Below, one piece after another: positions 28,705 through 37,186 of a stretch of DNA of 64,000 nt. The position numbers and the translations under genes were made by a program. Every line of letters starts with the position of its first letter. Position 1 is the first letter of the stretch. The notes under the pieces are model-generated. The model did no database searches, was not told the origin of the DNA, and saw only the letters and a program-made list of their open reading frames with translations. Source of the stretch: JBAXXL01 sp037127915 (GTDB taxonomy: Bacteria > Bacteroidota > Ignavibacteria > Kapaibacteriales > UBA2268); contig JBAXXL010000011.1 in assembly GCA_037127915.1 (NCBI GenBank), forward strand, positions 1 to 64,000, written 5' to 3'.

Positions 28705-29601
28705 TTACACAGCGGCGGTTAATGCAATAGATAAAAGCTTAGTATTTTCCGAATCCGCACGCGAAGTCAAAACTATAGGAGCAGCGGCACCAATTATACA
28801 AGCCGCGGCGCTTGCTCCGCATAGATAGCTGAATGTTTTGTAAATTACATTCGCCACTTCAATATTAGGAGCAAATAGTATATCTGTATTTCCACATACT
28901 TCGCTTTCAATACCTTTATGATGAGCGGCTTCAGCTGAAACAGCCAAATCCATTGCTAAAGGTCCATCAATCAAACAACCTTTGATTTGGCCTCTACGAT
29001 TCATCATTGTTATTGCGGCGGCGTCCATTGTGTTTGGCATTTTAGGGTTTACCCCCTCAATAGCGGCTAATAAAGCAACTTTCGGATTGTCAACACCCAA
29101 GCGGTGGAACATATTCACTGAATTCTGAATTATTTGCACCTTTTCTCCTAATTCAGGAAAAGTATTTTGCGCGGCATCGGTTAAAGCTATTACTTTATGA
29201 TAATGCTCTAATTCGAAAAATCCGATATGGCTCAATAATGAACCGGTTCTTAATCCACATTCTTTATCCAAAACAGCTCTTAGGAAATCGGCGGTTTGGA
29301 TTAAGCCTTTCATTAATATATGTGCATTTCCTTCGCGAACTAATTTTACTGCATATTTGGCAGATTTAATAGGCTCAGGTTCATTTATTACTTGCACTTT
29401 ACTAATGTCGAACTCGATTTCATCAGCGTATTGCTTAATTTTCTCTACATCTCCTATTAACACAGCAGATACTATATCCGCGTTGACTGCGGCTGATATA
29501 GCTTGAAGTACTGCCAAATCTTCAGCCGCTGAAACAGCTATAGTTCTTTTGGGTTTACTTTGAGCGATTTCGATAAAAGTATTTAGTGTTTTTAGTTCCA
29601 T
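28705..29601 (-). CDS. ptb: Phosphate butyryltransferase / phosphate acetyltransferase family
   Basis: Swaps CoA for phosphate on short acyl-CoAs (butyryl, acetyl, branched). The 298 residues match the Ptb/bifunctional enoyl-CoA hydratase-phosphotransacetylase family: TIAVSAAEDLAVLQAISAAV at the start, NAHILMKGLIQTADFLRAVL, SHIGFFELEHYHKVIALTDA, and a GCLIDGPLAMDLAVSAEAA substrate block near 205-225. No butyrate kinase (buk) is adjacent, so the acyl-phosphate sink is unknown. An acyl-CoA decarboxylase operon lies about 3 kb upstream, a thematic but not an operonic link. Specificity cannot be called from sequence. Confidence 0.9.
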   Translation of the reverse strand: MELKTLNTFIEIAQSKPKRTIAVSAAEDLAVLQAISAAVNADIVSAVLIGDVEKIKQYADEIEFDISKVQVINEPEPIKSAKYAVKLVREGNAHILMKGLIQTADFLRAVLDKECGLRTGSLLSHIGFFELEHYHKVIALTDAAQNTFPELGEKVQIIQNSVNMFHRLGVDNPKVALLAAIEGVNPKMPNTMDAAAITMMNRRGQIKGCLIDGPLAMDLAVSAEAAHHKGIESEVCGNTDILFAPNIEVANVIYKTFSYLCGASAAACIIGAAAPIVLTSRADSENTKLLSIALTAAV

Positions 29602-29662
29602 TTGATTGTACCGAATAAATTGAAAAAAATAGAAATGTAAAATTATAAAAACCTTTTATAAT

Positions 29663-29696
29663 AAAAAAACGCTTGATAGGTTTAATCAAGCGTTTT
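29663..29696 (-). terminator. Terminator after the DUF1573 gene
   Basis: Arms AAAACGCTTGAT and ATCAAGCGTTTT (29666-29677, 29685-29696); on the minus strand the stem is followed by a T-run. It separates the DUF1573 gene from ptb. Confidence 0.85.
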
Positions 29697-29717
29697 AATC
29701 AAATATTTTAAAGTTGT

Positions 29718-30602
29718 TTACTTTTTAACTGGTTTTTGTTGTACGGGAGCTGGCTTAACAGGTGCTTGCGGTGCTTCCACTTTTAATGGTTTAGGAACTT
29801 GAGTTTGGCTTTGAACACCATCAGGTTTTGGAACTTGTGACTGTGGTTGTACACCATCAGGTTTTGGAGGCATTGGCGGATTCCCATTAGTTGCGTTAAT
29901 AATATCGTCAGCTGATTTAGCACGACCGCTACCATATATAAGGATTTTGTCAATATCAGGATTGCCCGATAACTTCATAGTTACTCTAGGATAAAAACTC
30001 TCTGTACGCTTTGGTACTACTTTACATTCTACTGTAACTGTTTCACCTGCTTTAATTACCATTCCTTTAACCAAATTCGTTGTCATATAATTAGGTTCAG
30101 TACCAATAGAATCTATAGTCATATCTTTGTCGCCGGTATTTTCTAAAGCAACTTTTGAAATTGCTTCTTTACCTTGCTCGCAATTAAAGAAATTAAGGTT
30201 TCTCGGATTCAATCTGTAACCGGTTACAACATTTGCTTTAAGTAAATAAACGTATTTCTCTGTTCCCGGTACGTTGGTTGTAAATGTCACATTTTTGGTT
30301 AATTTAGTATCGGTATCTTTGATATTCAATGTTAAATTCAAAACAGTTGAATCGCCCGGTGCTAATTCGTCTTTATCAATCTTTGGTACGGTACAGCCGC
30401 ATCCTGCAACAACTTTAGTAATTTTGAGTACTTCGTTGCCGGTATTATATAGTTTAATTTTTGCTTTTAGTGGTGAATCTTTTGGTTTTACAGTACCCCA
30501 ATCAAATATTCTCCCGCCCTCGAAATCCAGTTTCGGTTGTGCTAATAATGCTAATGGCATGATTAATAAGCCCATCAGAATGCTCAATCCAATTTTCTTC
30601 AT
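29718..30602 (-). CDS. Exported DUF1573 protein with proline-rich tail
   Basis: A 294-residue exported protein with signal peptide 1-21 (ends LALLAQ). Residues 22-125 are a DUF1573 domain, an MSP/ASPM-Hydin-like Ig fold found widely in Bacteroidota (FDWGTVKPKDSPLKAKIKLY, VVAGCGCTVPKIDKDELAPG); the CGC motif is the family hallmark. A second Ig-like segment covers 130-225. The last 65 residues are low-complexity, with two tandem PKPDGVQxQxQV units followed by alternating P/V/K/Q, a probable linker or binding tail. The function of DUF1573 is unknown. It is divergent from the small OB-fold gene. Confidence 0.85.
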   Translation of the reverse strand: MKKIGLSILMGLLIMPLALLAQPKLDFEGGRIFDWGTVKPKDSPLKAKIKLYNTGNEVLKITKVVAGCGCTVPKIDKDELAPGDSTVLNLTLNIKDTDTKLTKNVTFTTNVPGTEKYVYLLKANVVTGYRLNPRNLNFFNCEQGKEAISKVALENTGDKDMTIDSIGTEPNYMTTNLVKGMVIKAGETVTVECKVVPKRTESFYPRVTMKLSGNPDIDKILIYGSGRAKSADDIINATNGNPPMPPKPDGVQPQSQVPKPDGVQSQTQVPKPLKVEAPQAPVKPAPVQQKPVKK

Positions 30603-30715
30603 TTGAATTACCTCTAAATTTATAATTTTTTTAAAATATTTTTTTTGTTTGGTGTAACATTTCTTGCTTTAAAACGATTATATATTGTAATTGTTTCATT
30701 ACTAAACCAAAAATT

Positions 30716-31105
30716 ATGTATAAAAAGATTCTATTTCTAATGCTAATATTAAGTCTCTATTTCACTGCAATTTCGAAAGCTGATGATTGTGTTGGTTTCT
30801 TCGATAATATGTTCAAATTGACTTCTATAAGCGATATTAACACTAACACTTCGAAATTCGATAAAGAAGAAGTGATTATCGAGGGCAAAGTTTCACGTGT
30901 TGTGAATTTATTTGACAAAATCCGCTTCTACGAAATATCGGACGGAAAAACCGACAAAGACAAAATCCATGTGATAACCGAAAAACCACTACCCGCAGAA
31001 TACGAAACCATAACTATCCGCGGAACCGTTAAACAAGCTTTTAAAATCGGCGAATTTGAATTCGTGGTTATTCAAGAAAAATGCAGAAAAGAAAAGAAGA
31101 AATAA
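30716..31105 (+). CDS. Small exported OB-fold-like protein
   Basis: Hypothetical protein of 129 residues, signal peptide at 1-22 (ends ISKA). The core VIIEGKVSRVVNLFDKIRFYEI...ITIRGTVKQAFKIGEFEFVVI alternates strands in the pattern of small bacterial OB folds (tRNA-anticodon-like or NirD-like exported proteins). A basic tail KCRKEKKK closes it. No family name is certain. It is divergent from the DUF1573 gene and has no partner on its strand. Confidence 0.65.
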   Translation: MYKKILFLMLILSLYFTAISKADDCVGFFDNMFKLTSISDINTNTSKFDKEEVIIEGKVSRVVNLFDKIRFYEISDGKTDKDKIHVITEKPLPAEYETITIRGTVKQAFKIGEFEFVVIQEKCRKEKKK

Positions 31106-31562
31106 TGGTCAATGGTTAATTGTAAATTGTTAATGGGAAGAAACGGGTTTTCATTCCCAACTTGATTGGGAATCCATCTTCAATTAATTTTGAATTTTGG
31201 ATTTTAAATTTTGAATGAGAAAAATAATGAGAAACCCCAAAATATCATTGAAAAATGGGGAGCACTTCGCAGTAGTTCATATCGACTTCGCTCTGTGTGT
31301 ATCGTCAATTCGAATACTAGCTAGGCGCGTTTTTTCATCCCGTAGGGATGCAATATTGATAGAAAATCAGTTAATCGGCGTTCGCGAAGTGCCTTTAGGC
31401 ACGACATATATTTCTATTCTGTTCCTATGGCACTTCCAATAATAAACATTAACCTTTTCTACCAATATTTAGTGGCTATGGCTCTTATTCCTTTTTTTTC
31501 CCAATCCCCGCCACTGATGGAGGAGTAAGGGGAAAATTAAAGAAATATAATATTTTTACAAT
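31106..31562. repeat. Intergenic region with several small palindromes
   Basis: A 457-bp gap with no convincing gene. It holds CATCCCGTAGGGATG (31336-31350), GTGCCTTTAGGCAC (31389-31402) and a TTTTCTACCAATATTTAGTGGCTATGGC segment at 31453-31480 (partly given). These resemble repeat-rich intergenic sequence common in Bacteroidota. A 75-codon frame here consists mainly of those repeats and is not a gene. Confidence 0.6.
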
Positions 31563-31937
31563 TTAAATGTCAATTTGAGGGATTTCAATATAGCTACCAG
31601 TTTTAAAACAGGAAATACATAGCGTAATCCCTGCTTCACCTAAACGTTTCATATCGGATGGTATGAATTCCATATTACATTCATTATTATATTCATATAA
31701 AAACCAAAATGAAATATCATCTTTATTAACTCCGATTCTACTTAATTCTTCATATTTATTCTCTAAAATATCCAAAAATTCATTAATAAAGTTATAATAA
31801 GGACTTTCATCATTACAAACAACTTCATATATCCAAGTTAGTCTGTTATTTTTAGGAACAATATTAAGAATTTTAGAAACATTATTCAGATTGTTTTGAT
31901 CAGATATTATTCTTATACTATAATAAGCAACAGCCAT
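31563..31937 (-). CDS. DUF4279-like protein (candidate immunity protein)
   Basis: Protein of 124 residues. It has an alternating alpha/beta pattern ending in CNMEFIPSDMKRLGEAGITL followed by CISCF, which matches the C-terminal block of DUF4279 proteins (conserved F-x-P...L-G-x-x-G-x-x-L-C-I-S-C/F). DUF4279 genes are frequently found beside polymorphic-toxin loci and are often treated as candidate immunity genes. Here no full toxin gene is next to it; only a 28-codon frame remains upstream. AGGAG lies 7 nt before the ATG, a strong ribosome binding site. Confidence 0.7.
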   Translation of the reverse strand: MAVAYYSIRIISDQNNLNNVSKILNIVPKNNRLTWIYEVVCNDESPYYNFINEFLDILENKYEELSRIGVNKDDISFWFLYEYNNECNMEFIPSDMKRLGEAGITLCISCFKTGSYIEIPQIDI

Positions 31938-31965
31938 AAATACTCCTTTAATTTGAAATAAATTA

Positions 31966-32052
31966 TTAAATATTCGCTCCAGTTACTCCCCTGCCTTCAA
32001 TTGTTACATCTGATGGCATTACGGTATCGGTTCTCGTTCCTTCAATTTTCAT
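31966..32052 (-). CDS. Possible short ORF or toxin-gene remnant upstream of DUF4279
   Basis: A 28-codon frame, beginning MKIEGTRTDTVMPSD, with an AGGTGATGA leader and stop 28 bp before the DUF4279 gene. It could be the surviving tail of a larger gene whose start has been lost, or chance. No family is recognised. Confidence 0.25.
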   Translation of the reverse strand: MKIEGTRTDTVMPSDVTIEGRGVTGANI

Positions 32053-32188
32053 TCATCACCTGCAAAATTGCAACATATAATTGAATCCAAATCTAAATTA
32101 AATAAAACTTGCGAAATAGCCAAAAGCGCGGCACGTTTCCATCCTTAAATCTTCAAATCCTTTAATCCTAATTCTTACGAAAAAAGGC

Positions 32189-32208
32189 GGACAGGTCGCG
32201 ACCTGTCC
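32189..32208. repeat. Perfect 20-bp palindrome after mmdB
   Basis: GGACAGGTCGCGACCTGTCC, self-complementary, 24 bp past the mmdB stop, followed by CTAC as in the palindromes around the RhuM gene. It may serve as a terminator stem or be an intergenic repeat. Confidence 0.55.
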
Positions 32209-32231
32209 CTACAAATCAACTAGCCTATTGC

Positions 32232-33380
32232 CTATTGCAAGAATAGCAAGCTAAGCAAACACCCTGCGGCAACCGCGGAACCGATAACACCGGCAACGTT
32301 TGGACCCATAGCGTGCTGAATTAGGTAATTCGACCTATCATATTTTTGACCCAATTTATGAGCAACTCGCGCGCTCGCCGGTACAGCTGAGACACCCGCG
32401 GCACCAATCATTGGATTTATCTTGTTCCCCTCTTTCAAAAACAGGTTCATGATTTTTGCAAATCCTACACCGCCGGCAGTGGCAGTCATAAACGCAAATG
32501 CTCCCATAAAGAATATTAATACGGAGTGCCATTTCAAGAATACATCTGCTTGTGTGGAAGCACCGACAGACATACCCAAAAGAATTGTTACAATATCAAT
32601 CAACGGACGAGCCGCGGTTTCTGCAAGACGTTTAGTAACACCGGATTCTCGGAGGATATTTCCAAAAAATAGCAAACCTAATAGCGGTAAAGCTCCGGGT
32701 GTAATGAAGGCAGTAATTAGCAGTCCAACAACCGGAAACATAATCCTTTCTTTTTTTGAGACCGGTCTTGGTGGTTTCATCTTAATTAAGCGTTCTTTCT
32801 TTGTAGTCATCAACCTGATTACCGGCGGCTGTACTACAGGAACCAATGCCATATACGAGTATGCCGAAATAGCTATTGCACCCAATAATTCTGGAGCTAA
32901 TTTCGTTGTTAGAAATATAGCCGTAGGTCCGTCTGCACCGCCTATTATACCAATTGATGCGGCTTGTTCAGGAGTAAATCCAAACGCTAAGGCTAACCAA
33001 AATGTAGTAAATATACCCAATTGCGCGGCGGCACCCAATAGAATTAACTTCGGATTGGATATCATAGCTGAAAAATCGGTCATCGCTCCAATACCAAGGA
33101 AAATCAACGGCGGATAAATCCCTTTTATAACACCGTAGTAAAGATAGTTCAGCACACTACCTTCCTGATATAATCCGATTTCTAAGTTTACTCCACCGGT
33201 AGTATAAAACGGTATATTCCCTATCAAAATACCAAAACCAATTGGGATTAATAATAAAGGTTCGAAGTCTTTTTTTATAGCTAAATAAATAGCTACTATT
33301 CCTACTAAAATCATCACCAAATTTCCGGTCGTCACATTGGCAAATCCGGTAAAAGCAATTAATTTTTCTAGATTTCCCAT
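32232..33380 (-). CDS. mmdB: Na+-translocating decarboxylase beta subunit
   Basis: Integral membrane subunit (382 residues) that couples decarboxylation of the carboxybiotin carrier to Na+ export. Family blocks: IGIIGGADGPTAIFLTTKLA in the middle, and near the C-terminus VSAVPASARVAHKLGQKYDRSN followed by the HAMGPNVAGVIGSAVAAG segment that carries ion-binding residues. Many hydrophobic helices fit the OadB/MmdB/GcdB family. It starts 1 bp after mmdC. Whether the substrate is methylmalonyl-, glutaconyl- or another acyl-CoA is not determined by this subunit. Confidence 0.93.
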   Translation of the reverse strand: MGNLEKLIAFTGFANVTTGNLVMILVGIVAIYLAIKKDFEPLLLIPIGFGILIGNIPFYTTGGVNLEIGLYQEGSVLNYLYYGVIKGIYPPLIFLGIGAMTDFSAMISNPKLILLGAAAQLGIFTTFWLALAFGFTPEQAASIGIIGGADGPTAIFLTTKLAPELLGAIAISAYSYMALVPVVQPPVIRLMTTKKERLIKMKPPRPVSKKERIMFPVVGLLITAFITPGALPLLGLLFFGNILRESGVTKRLAETAARPLIDIVTILLGMSVGASTQADVFLKWHSVLIFFMGAFAFMTATAGGVGFAKIMNLFLKEGNKINPMIGAAGVSAVPASARVAHKLGQKYDRSNYLIQHAMGPNVAGVIGSAVAAGCLLSLLFLQ

Positions 33381-33381
33381 A

Positions 33382-33819
33382 TTAACCCTCTATTACTACT
33401 AGTACATCGCCTTCGAGTACAGTATCATTCGGTTTAACTTGGATTAATTTAATAGTACCGCTGATATCGGTGCGGATTTCGTTTTCCATTTTCATCGCTT
33501 CCATAATAAGCAGTACATCGCCGTTTTTGACTTTATCGCCAATATTCACATTGATACTAAGCACAACTCCCGGCAATGGGGATAATACTTTTCCAACTCC
33601 AACCGGTTGGTTAGGTTTAGATGTTTTTGGATTATCAGCAGGAGTATTTGATGGAGTACTTCTAACTAATATAGGTGTTTTAGCTTTTTGAGCAGCCATT
33701 TGTTTTATTTCAACACTATAGCTCGTACCATTAACCTCTAATTCTGCTATATTTTCTACTAGGCTTTTCAACTCTACATGGTATTCATCACCATGAATAA
33801 TAAAATCGAATTCTCTCAT
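33382..33819 (-). CDS. mmdC: Biotin carrier subunit of the decarboxylase
   Basis: A 145-residue biotin carrier. Residues 75-145 are the biotinyl domain with the attachment site EAMKMENEI; Lys110 is the biotinylated residue. An alanine/proline/lysine-rich linker (45-75) joins it to a short N-terminal piece. It shuttles CO2 between the carboxyltransferase (mmdA) and the Na+ pump (mmdB), whose gene starts 1 bp downstream. Confidence 0.9.
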   Translation of the reverse strand: MREFDFIIHGDEYHVELKSLVENIAELEVNGTSYSVEIKQMAAQKAKTPILVRSTPSNTPADNPKTSKPNQPVGVGKVLSPLPGVVLSINVNIGDKVKNGDVLLIMEAMKMENEIRTDISGTIKLIQVKPNDTVLEGDVLVVIEG

Positions 33820-33843
33820 ATTTTTATCACTTATAATTCTTAA

Positions 33844-34272
33844 TTAAAAAGGTCTTTTGGAAATATTATAAATTTTTGAACTCCACGGCGAATATCTTCG
33901 CTCGATTTTTTCGATAGTAATTACTCCACTTTCGTCGTCGTGTGTATCTTCCATATGTAAGAATAAAGCCATGCAGATAGCCGCATGAATATCATTATTC
34001 ATCGCTGTTTTCTCTTTAGGTTTTTTGGTAATACGTAATGGATTGAGCTTCCTAGCATCAAGAGCAAAAGAAATTCTGCCGGTCATTAGGAAAAACAATA
34101 CAATTATGGTTAAAGCTATAAATACAATTAGAAATGAATACCCGGCAATCGACCATCCATCCATCTCACCTATTTTAGAAAAATCGAAAATGATTTTATG
34201 GAATTTATTCTTGTATTGTGCGGCTTGTGTTGTAACCATACCTAAGTAATAATATATTTGGATCATTGACAT
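33844..34272 (-). CDS. mmdD: OadG/MmdD-family small membrane subunit
   Basis: A 142-residue subunit of the OadG/sodium-pump decarboxylase gamma-delta family. One transmembrane helix near residues 42-65 (SIAGYSFLIVFIALTIIVLFF region) is followed by a cytoplasmic tail with DDESGVITIEKI and the conserved ending YSPWSSKIYNISKR. This small subunit holds the complex together at the membrane in characterised enzymes. GGAAGAG lies before the ATG. It sits 15 bp after mmdA and 24 bp before mmdC. The N-terminal 35 residues before the helix are longer than in typical OadG. Confidence 0.75.
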   Translation of the reverse strand: MSMIQIYYYLGMVTTQAAQYKNKFHKIIFDFSKIGEMDGWSIAGYSFLIVFIALTIIVLFFLMTGRISFALDARKLNPLRITKKPKEKTAMNNDIHAAICMALFLHMEDTHDDESGVITIEKIERRYSPWSSKIYNISKRPF

Positions 34273-34287
34273 AGTAACTCTTCCTTT

Positions 34288-35847
34288 TTATAACGGTATA
34301 TTAGCGTGTTTCTTCAATGGATTTGAATCTTTCTTAGTCACAAGCATTTCTAATGCTCTTATAATTCTGAATCTGGTATTGCGTGGTTCAATCACATCGT
34401 CAATATAGCCAAATTTTGCCGCTACGTAAGGGTTAGCGAATTTTTCTCTGTATTCATTTTCCTTTTCATTAACGAATGATTGCAAACCTTCAGCAGTTTT
34501 CATTTCTTCCATTTGTTTAGCATATAATACACCAATTGCACCCGATGGACCCATGACAGCGATTTCAGCATTAGGCCAAGCGTAGTTTATGTCCCCACGC
34601 AAATGTTTGGAACTCATCACGTCGTAAGCACCGCCATAAGCTTTTCTTAATATTATAGTTACTTTTGGAACAGTAGCTTCGCCATAAGCAAAAAGTAGTT
34701 TTGCTCCATGAATAATTATTCCACCGTATTCTTGATTTGTCCCCGGTAAAAATCCCGGAACATCAACCAAAGTAACTAACGGAATATTAAACGCGTCGCA
34801 CATACGAACAAAACGAGCACCTTTTCTGCTGGCGTTTATATCGAGCACACCAGCCAAGTAACTCGGTTGATTTGCTACGATGCCGACGGGTTGACCGTTA
34901 AATTTTGCAAAACCCACAACTATATTTTTTGCATAGCTACGATGAACTTCAACAAATTCTTCGTTATCAACAATTTTATAAATTACATCTTTTATATCAT
35001 AAGGTTTATTAGGATTTTCAGGAACGATATAATTCAATTCATCATCGAATCTATCAATCGGGTCTTTGCAAGCATAGCGGGGTGGTTCTTCCAAGTTATT
35101 CTGTGGAAAGTAACTTAAAATCTTCCTAATTAGCATCAATCCTTCTTCTTCGTCCCCAACTGCGAAATGAGCCACACCCGATTTTGAAGCATGAATCATA
35201 GCTCCACCCAATTCTTCGGTGGTTACGTCTTCATTTGTAACTGTTTTAACAACTTTTGGACCGGTTACGAACATATAGCTTGTATGTTCACTCATTATTA
35301 TAAGATCAGTTAAAGCTGGAGAATAAACAGCACCGCCGGCACAAGGTCCGAACACTGCGCTTATTTGTGGAATTACACCAGAAGCTAATATATTTCTTTC
35401 GAAAATCTCGGCATACCCGGCTAAACTTAAAACACCTTCTTGGATTCTGGCTCCGCCGGAATCATTGATACCAATTAAAGGAGCACCAACTTTCATAGCT
35501 TTATCCATAACCTTGCAGATTTTCTGAGCAAAGGTTTCCGAAAGCGAGCCGCCAAAGACAGTGAAATCTTGTGAGAAGACAAAAACCAATCTGCCATCTA
35601 TTGTACCATAACCGGTAATAACACCATCAGATAGAAACTCCTGAGATTCCAATCCAAAGTCAATACATCTGTGTGTAACAAACATATCGAATTCTTCGAA
35701 ACTGTTATCATCCAGAAGCTTCTCGATTCTTTCACGAGCTGTTAATTTACCTTTTTTATGTTGTGAGGCGATACGTTTTTCTCCGCCTCCTAAGCGAGCT
35801 AATTCCCGCTTTTCCTTTAATTCTTTTAGTCTATCCTCAATTGTCAT
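34288..35847 (-). CDS. mmdA: Acyl-CoA carboxyltransferase subunit of Na+-pumping decarboxylase
   Basis: Carboxyltransferase of 519 residues in the propionyl-CoA carboxylase beta/methylmalonyl-CoA decarboxylase alpha family. Blocks: INDSGGARIQEGVLSLAGYA, FGPCAGGAVYSPALTDLIIM, VLDINASRKGARFVRMCDAF and GGIIHGAKLLFAYGEATVP (acyl-CoA and biotin binding). It heads an operon mmdA-D-C-B with 15, 24 and 1 bp gaps, the same core set as in Veillonella methylmalonyl-CoA decarboxylase. That neighbourhood, not the sequence alone, favours a Na+-pumping decarboxylase over a soluble carboxylase. Glutaconyl-CoA specificity is possible. No biotin carboxylase gene is adjacent, which also fits a decarboxylase. 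Confidence 0.88.
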   Translation of the reverse strand: MTIEDRLKELKEKRELARLGGGEKRIASQHKKGKLTARERIEKLLDDNSFEEFDMFVTHRCIDFGLESQEFLSDGVITGYGTIDGRLVFVFSQDFTVFGGSLSETFAQKICKVMDKAMKVGAPLIGINDSGGARIQEGVLSLAGYAEIFERNILASGVIPQISAVFGPCAGGAVYSPALTDLIIMSEHTSYMFVTGPKVVKTVTNEDVTTEELGGAMIHASKSGVAHFAVGDEEEGLMLIRKILSYFPQNNLEEPPRYACKDPIDRFDDELNYIVPENPNKPYDIKDVIYKIVDNEEFVEVHRSYAKNIVVGFAKFNGQPVGIVANQPSYLAGVLDINASRKGARFVRMCDAFNIPLVTLVDVPGFLPGTNQEYGGIIIHGAKLLFAYGEATVPKVTIILRKAYGGAYDVMSSKHLRGDINYAWPNAEIAVMGPSGAIGVLYAKQMEEMKTAEGLQSFVNEKENEYREKFANPYVAAKFGYIDDVIEPRNTRFRIIRALEMLVTKKDSNPLKKHANIPL

Positions 35848-35985
35848 TTAGCACTCCAAAAAAAGCATTAAAATTGCAAAATTTAGAAAATCAAAGATAC
35901 AAAGAAAAAATTATCTAAACTAATAAAAAGAACAAAATTTCACAAAATTAATCTAATTAAATTAATTTTCAATAAATCAAAAGTT

Positions 35986-37077
35986 TTATTCAAACAATTT
36001 TATCCACGTTTGTTCTTTTTCGCTTAGACTTTCTACTTTCGGTATATAGTTAGGATCTGGAATATACCAATCTAATGTTCTATAATACTTATTTAATTCT
36101 TGATTACTAAATACATATCCTCTGCGCGCAAAAGGATAATTTTTTAAAATTAATCTCTGTAATGGTTTCGTAGAGTCGGTTGTCATATTTGAGTCATTAA
36201 ACGATAACACAGGGTTAAATTCATCACCCCCCTCCCTAAATCCATATTCTGAAATTATTAGAAGTTCACCTTTGGGTTTAAAATTCTTTTTTTGAAAAAT
36301 CAAATAACCTTGTTGCATATTAAATTTGGTAATCGGTTCTAACGAATCAAAAAATATATCAGAATTTTTATCGAACGCATTACCAACACCATTTATAATC
36401 CAATCATTTTTATCTTCATAAAATGTTCTATCTATATTAAAAGTCTCAAAATCACCGATTTCAAGAATTAATGTAAAGTCATCAATTTGGCGATTTGCCC
36501 ATCTGTTTGCAGGAGTTAAATTATAAAGAAAATTATAATAATTGTAACTAAATGAACTAGATGATTGATAATTGTATGTATGACTTATTTTTGTTATACC
36601 TTTTTTAAACTTTACTTTGAAATTATATACATAAAAAAAACCTGCATCATATTCATCAATTTCATTAATTACTTGTTGCAAAGGCTTTCCTTTAATTATA
36701 CCATTTTTTATGTAATTAGAATCATTAACATAAGCGATATTATATTTTACACTTTCTCCATCAACCGAAGCGCAAAAATCATTCATATAGGGATGTCTTC
36801 CATCTACTGGTTCAAAACTGACAACACCGCCTGGAGAAGATGCTTCAAATCCCACTAAGATTTCTTTTGCAGGGCCTGGATTATAGAATTCATAATAAAC
36901 ATTTACATAGAATTTTGAATTATTTTGTGTAATAATCAAAATCTCTTTTTGAACACTAATATTATTTTCTATTAGTGGTATAAGTTGATTTCCAGAACCC
37001 ATAAATATTCCATCATTAGCAAAATTATTAATTCTTGCTAAAATTAAAATTGTCAAAGTTAATAATAATACTCTCAT
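35986..37077 (-). CDS. Exported protein with C-terminal YARHG-like domain
   Basis: Exported protein of 363 residues, signal peptide about 1-20. The C-terminal 60 residues match YARHG-type domains: YPFARRGYVFSNQELNKYYR, then LDWYIPDPNY and a closing LSEKEQTWIKLFE, where the hallmark reads FARRG rather than YARHG. The first 290 residues form a beta-rich domain (FYVNVYYEFYNPGPAKEILV, TFYEDKNDWIINGVGNAF) that I do not recognise; it is reminiscent of DUF4424-type exported sandwiches. YARHG domains are thought to bind the cell wall or peptides in the envelope, but function is unproven. It is monocistronic. Confidence 0.7.
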   Translation of the reverse strand: MRVLLLTLTILILARINNFANDGIFMGSGNQLIPLIENNISVQKEILIITQNNSKFYVNVYYEFYNPGPAKEILVGFEASSPGGVVSFEPVDGRHPYMNDFCASVDGESVKYNIAYVNDSNYIKNGIIKGKPLQQVINEIDEYDAGFFYVYNFKVKFKKGITKISHTYNYQSSSSFSYNYYNFLYNLTPANRWANRQIDDFTLILEIGDFETFNIDRTFYEDKNDWIINGVGNAFDKNSDIFFDSLEPITKFNMQQGYLIFQKKNFKPKGELLIISEYGFREGGDEFNPVLSFNDSNMTTDSTKPLQRLILKNYPFARRGYVFSNQELNKYYRTLDWYIPDPNYIPKVESLSEKEQTWIKLFE

Positions 37078-37146
37078 TCAATTATTCCTTAAATATTTAT
37101 AATAATTTTTGAAAATAAACAAAAATGAGTTTAATTTCAAAGCCTT

Positions 37147-37167
37147 CCGAAGGTTTCAAACCTTCGG
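37147..37167. repeat. Hairpin CCGAAGGTTT repeat
   Basis: Arms CCGAAGGTTT and AAACCTTCGG with one-base loop, downstream of the VWA gene. Second copy of the palindrome at 18224-18256. Confidence 0.65.
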
Positions 37168-37186
37168 ATGTTTACATACATTTCAT

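Noticed and set aside
31215..31442. 75-codon frame in the repeat-rich gap after the OB-fold gene
   Set aside because: Composed mostly of palindromic repeats with no ribosome-binding site or recognisable domain.
34288..35847. Propionyl-CoA carboxylase beta subunit
   Set aside because: Sequence alone permits it, but the operon lacks a biotin carboxylase and has the Na+-pump subunits, so a decarboxylase is more likely.
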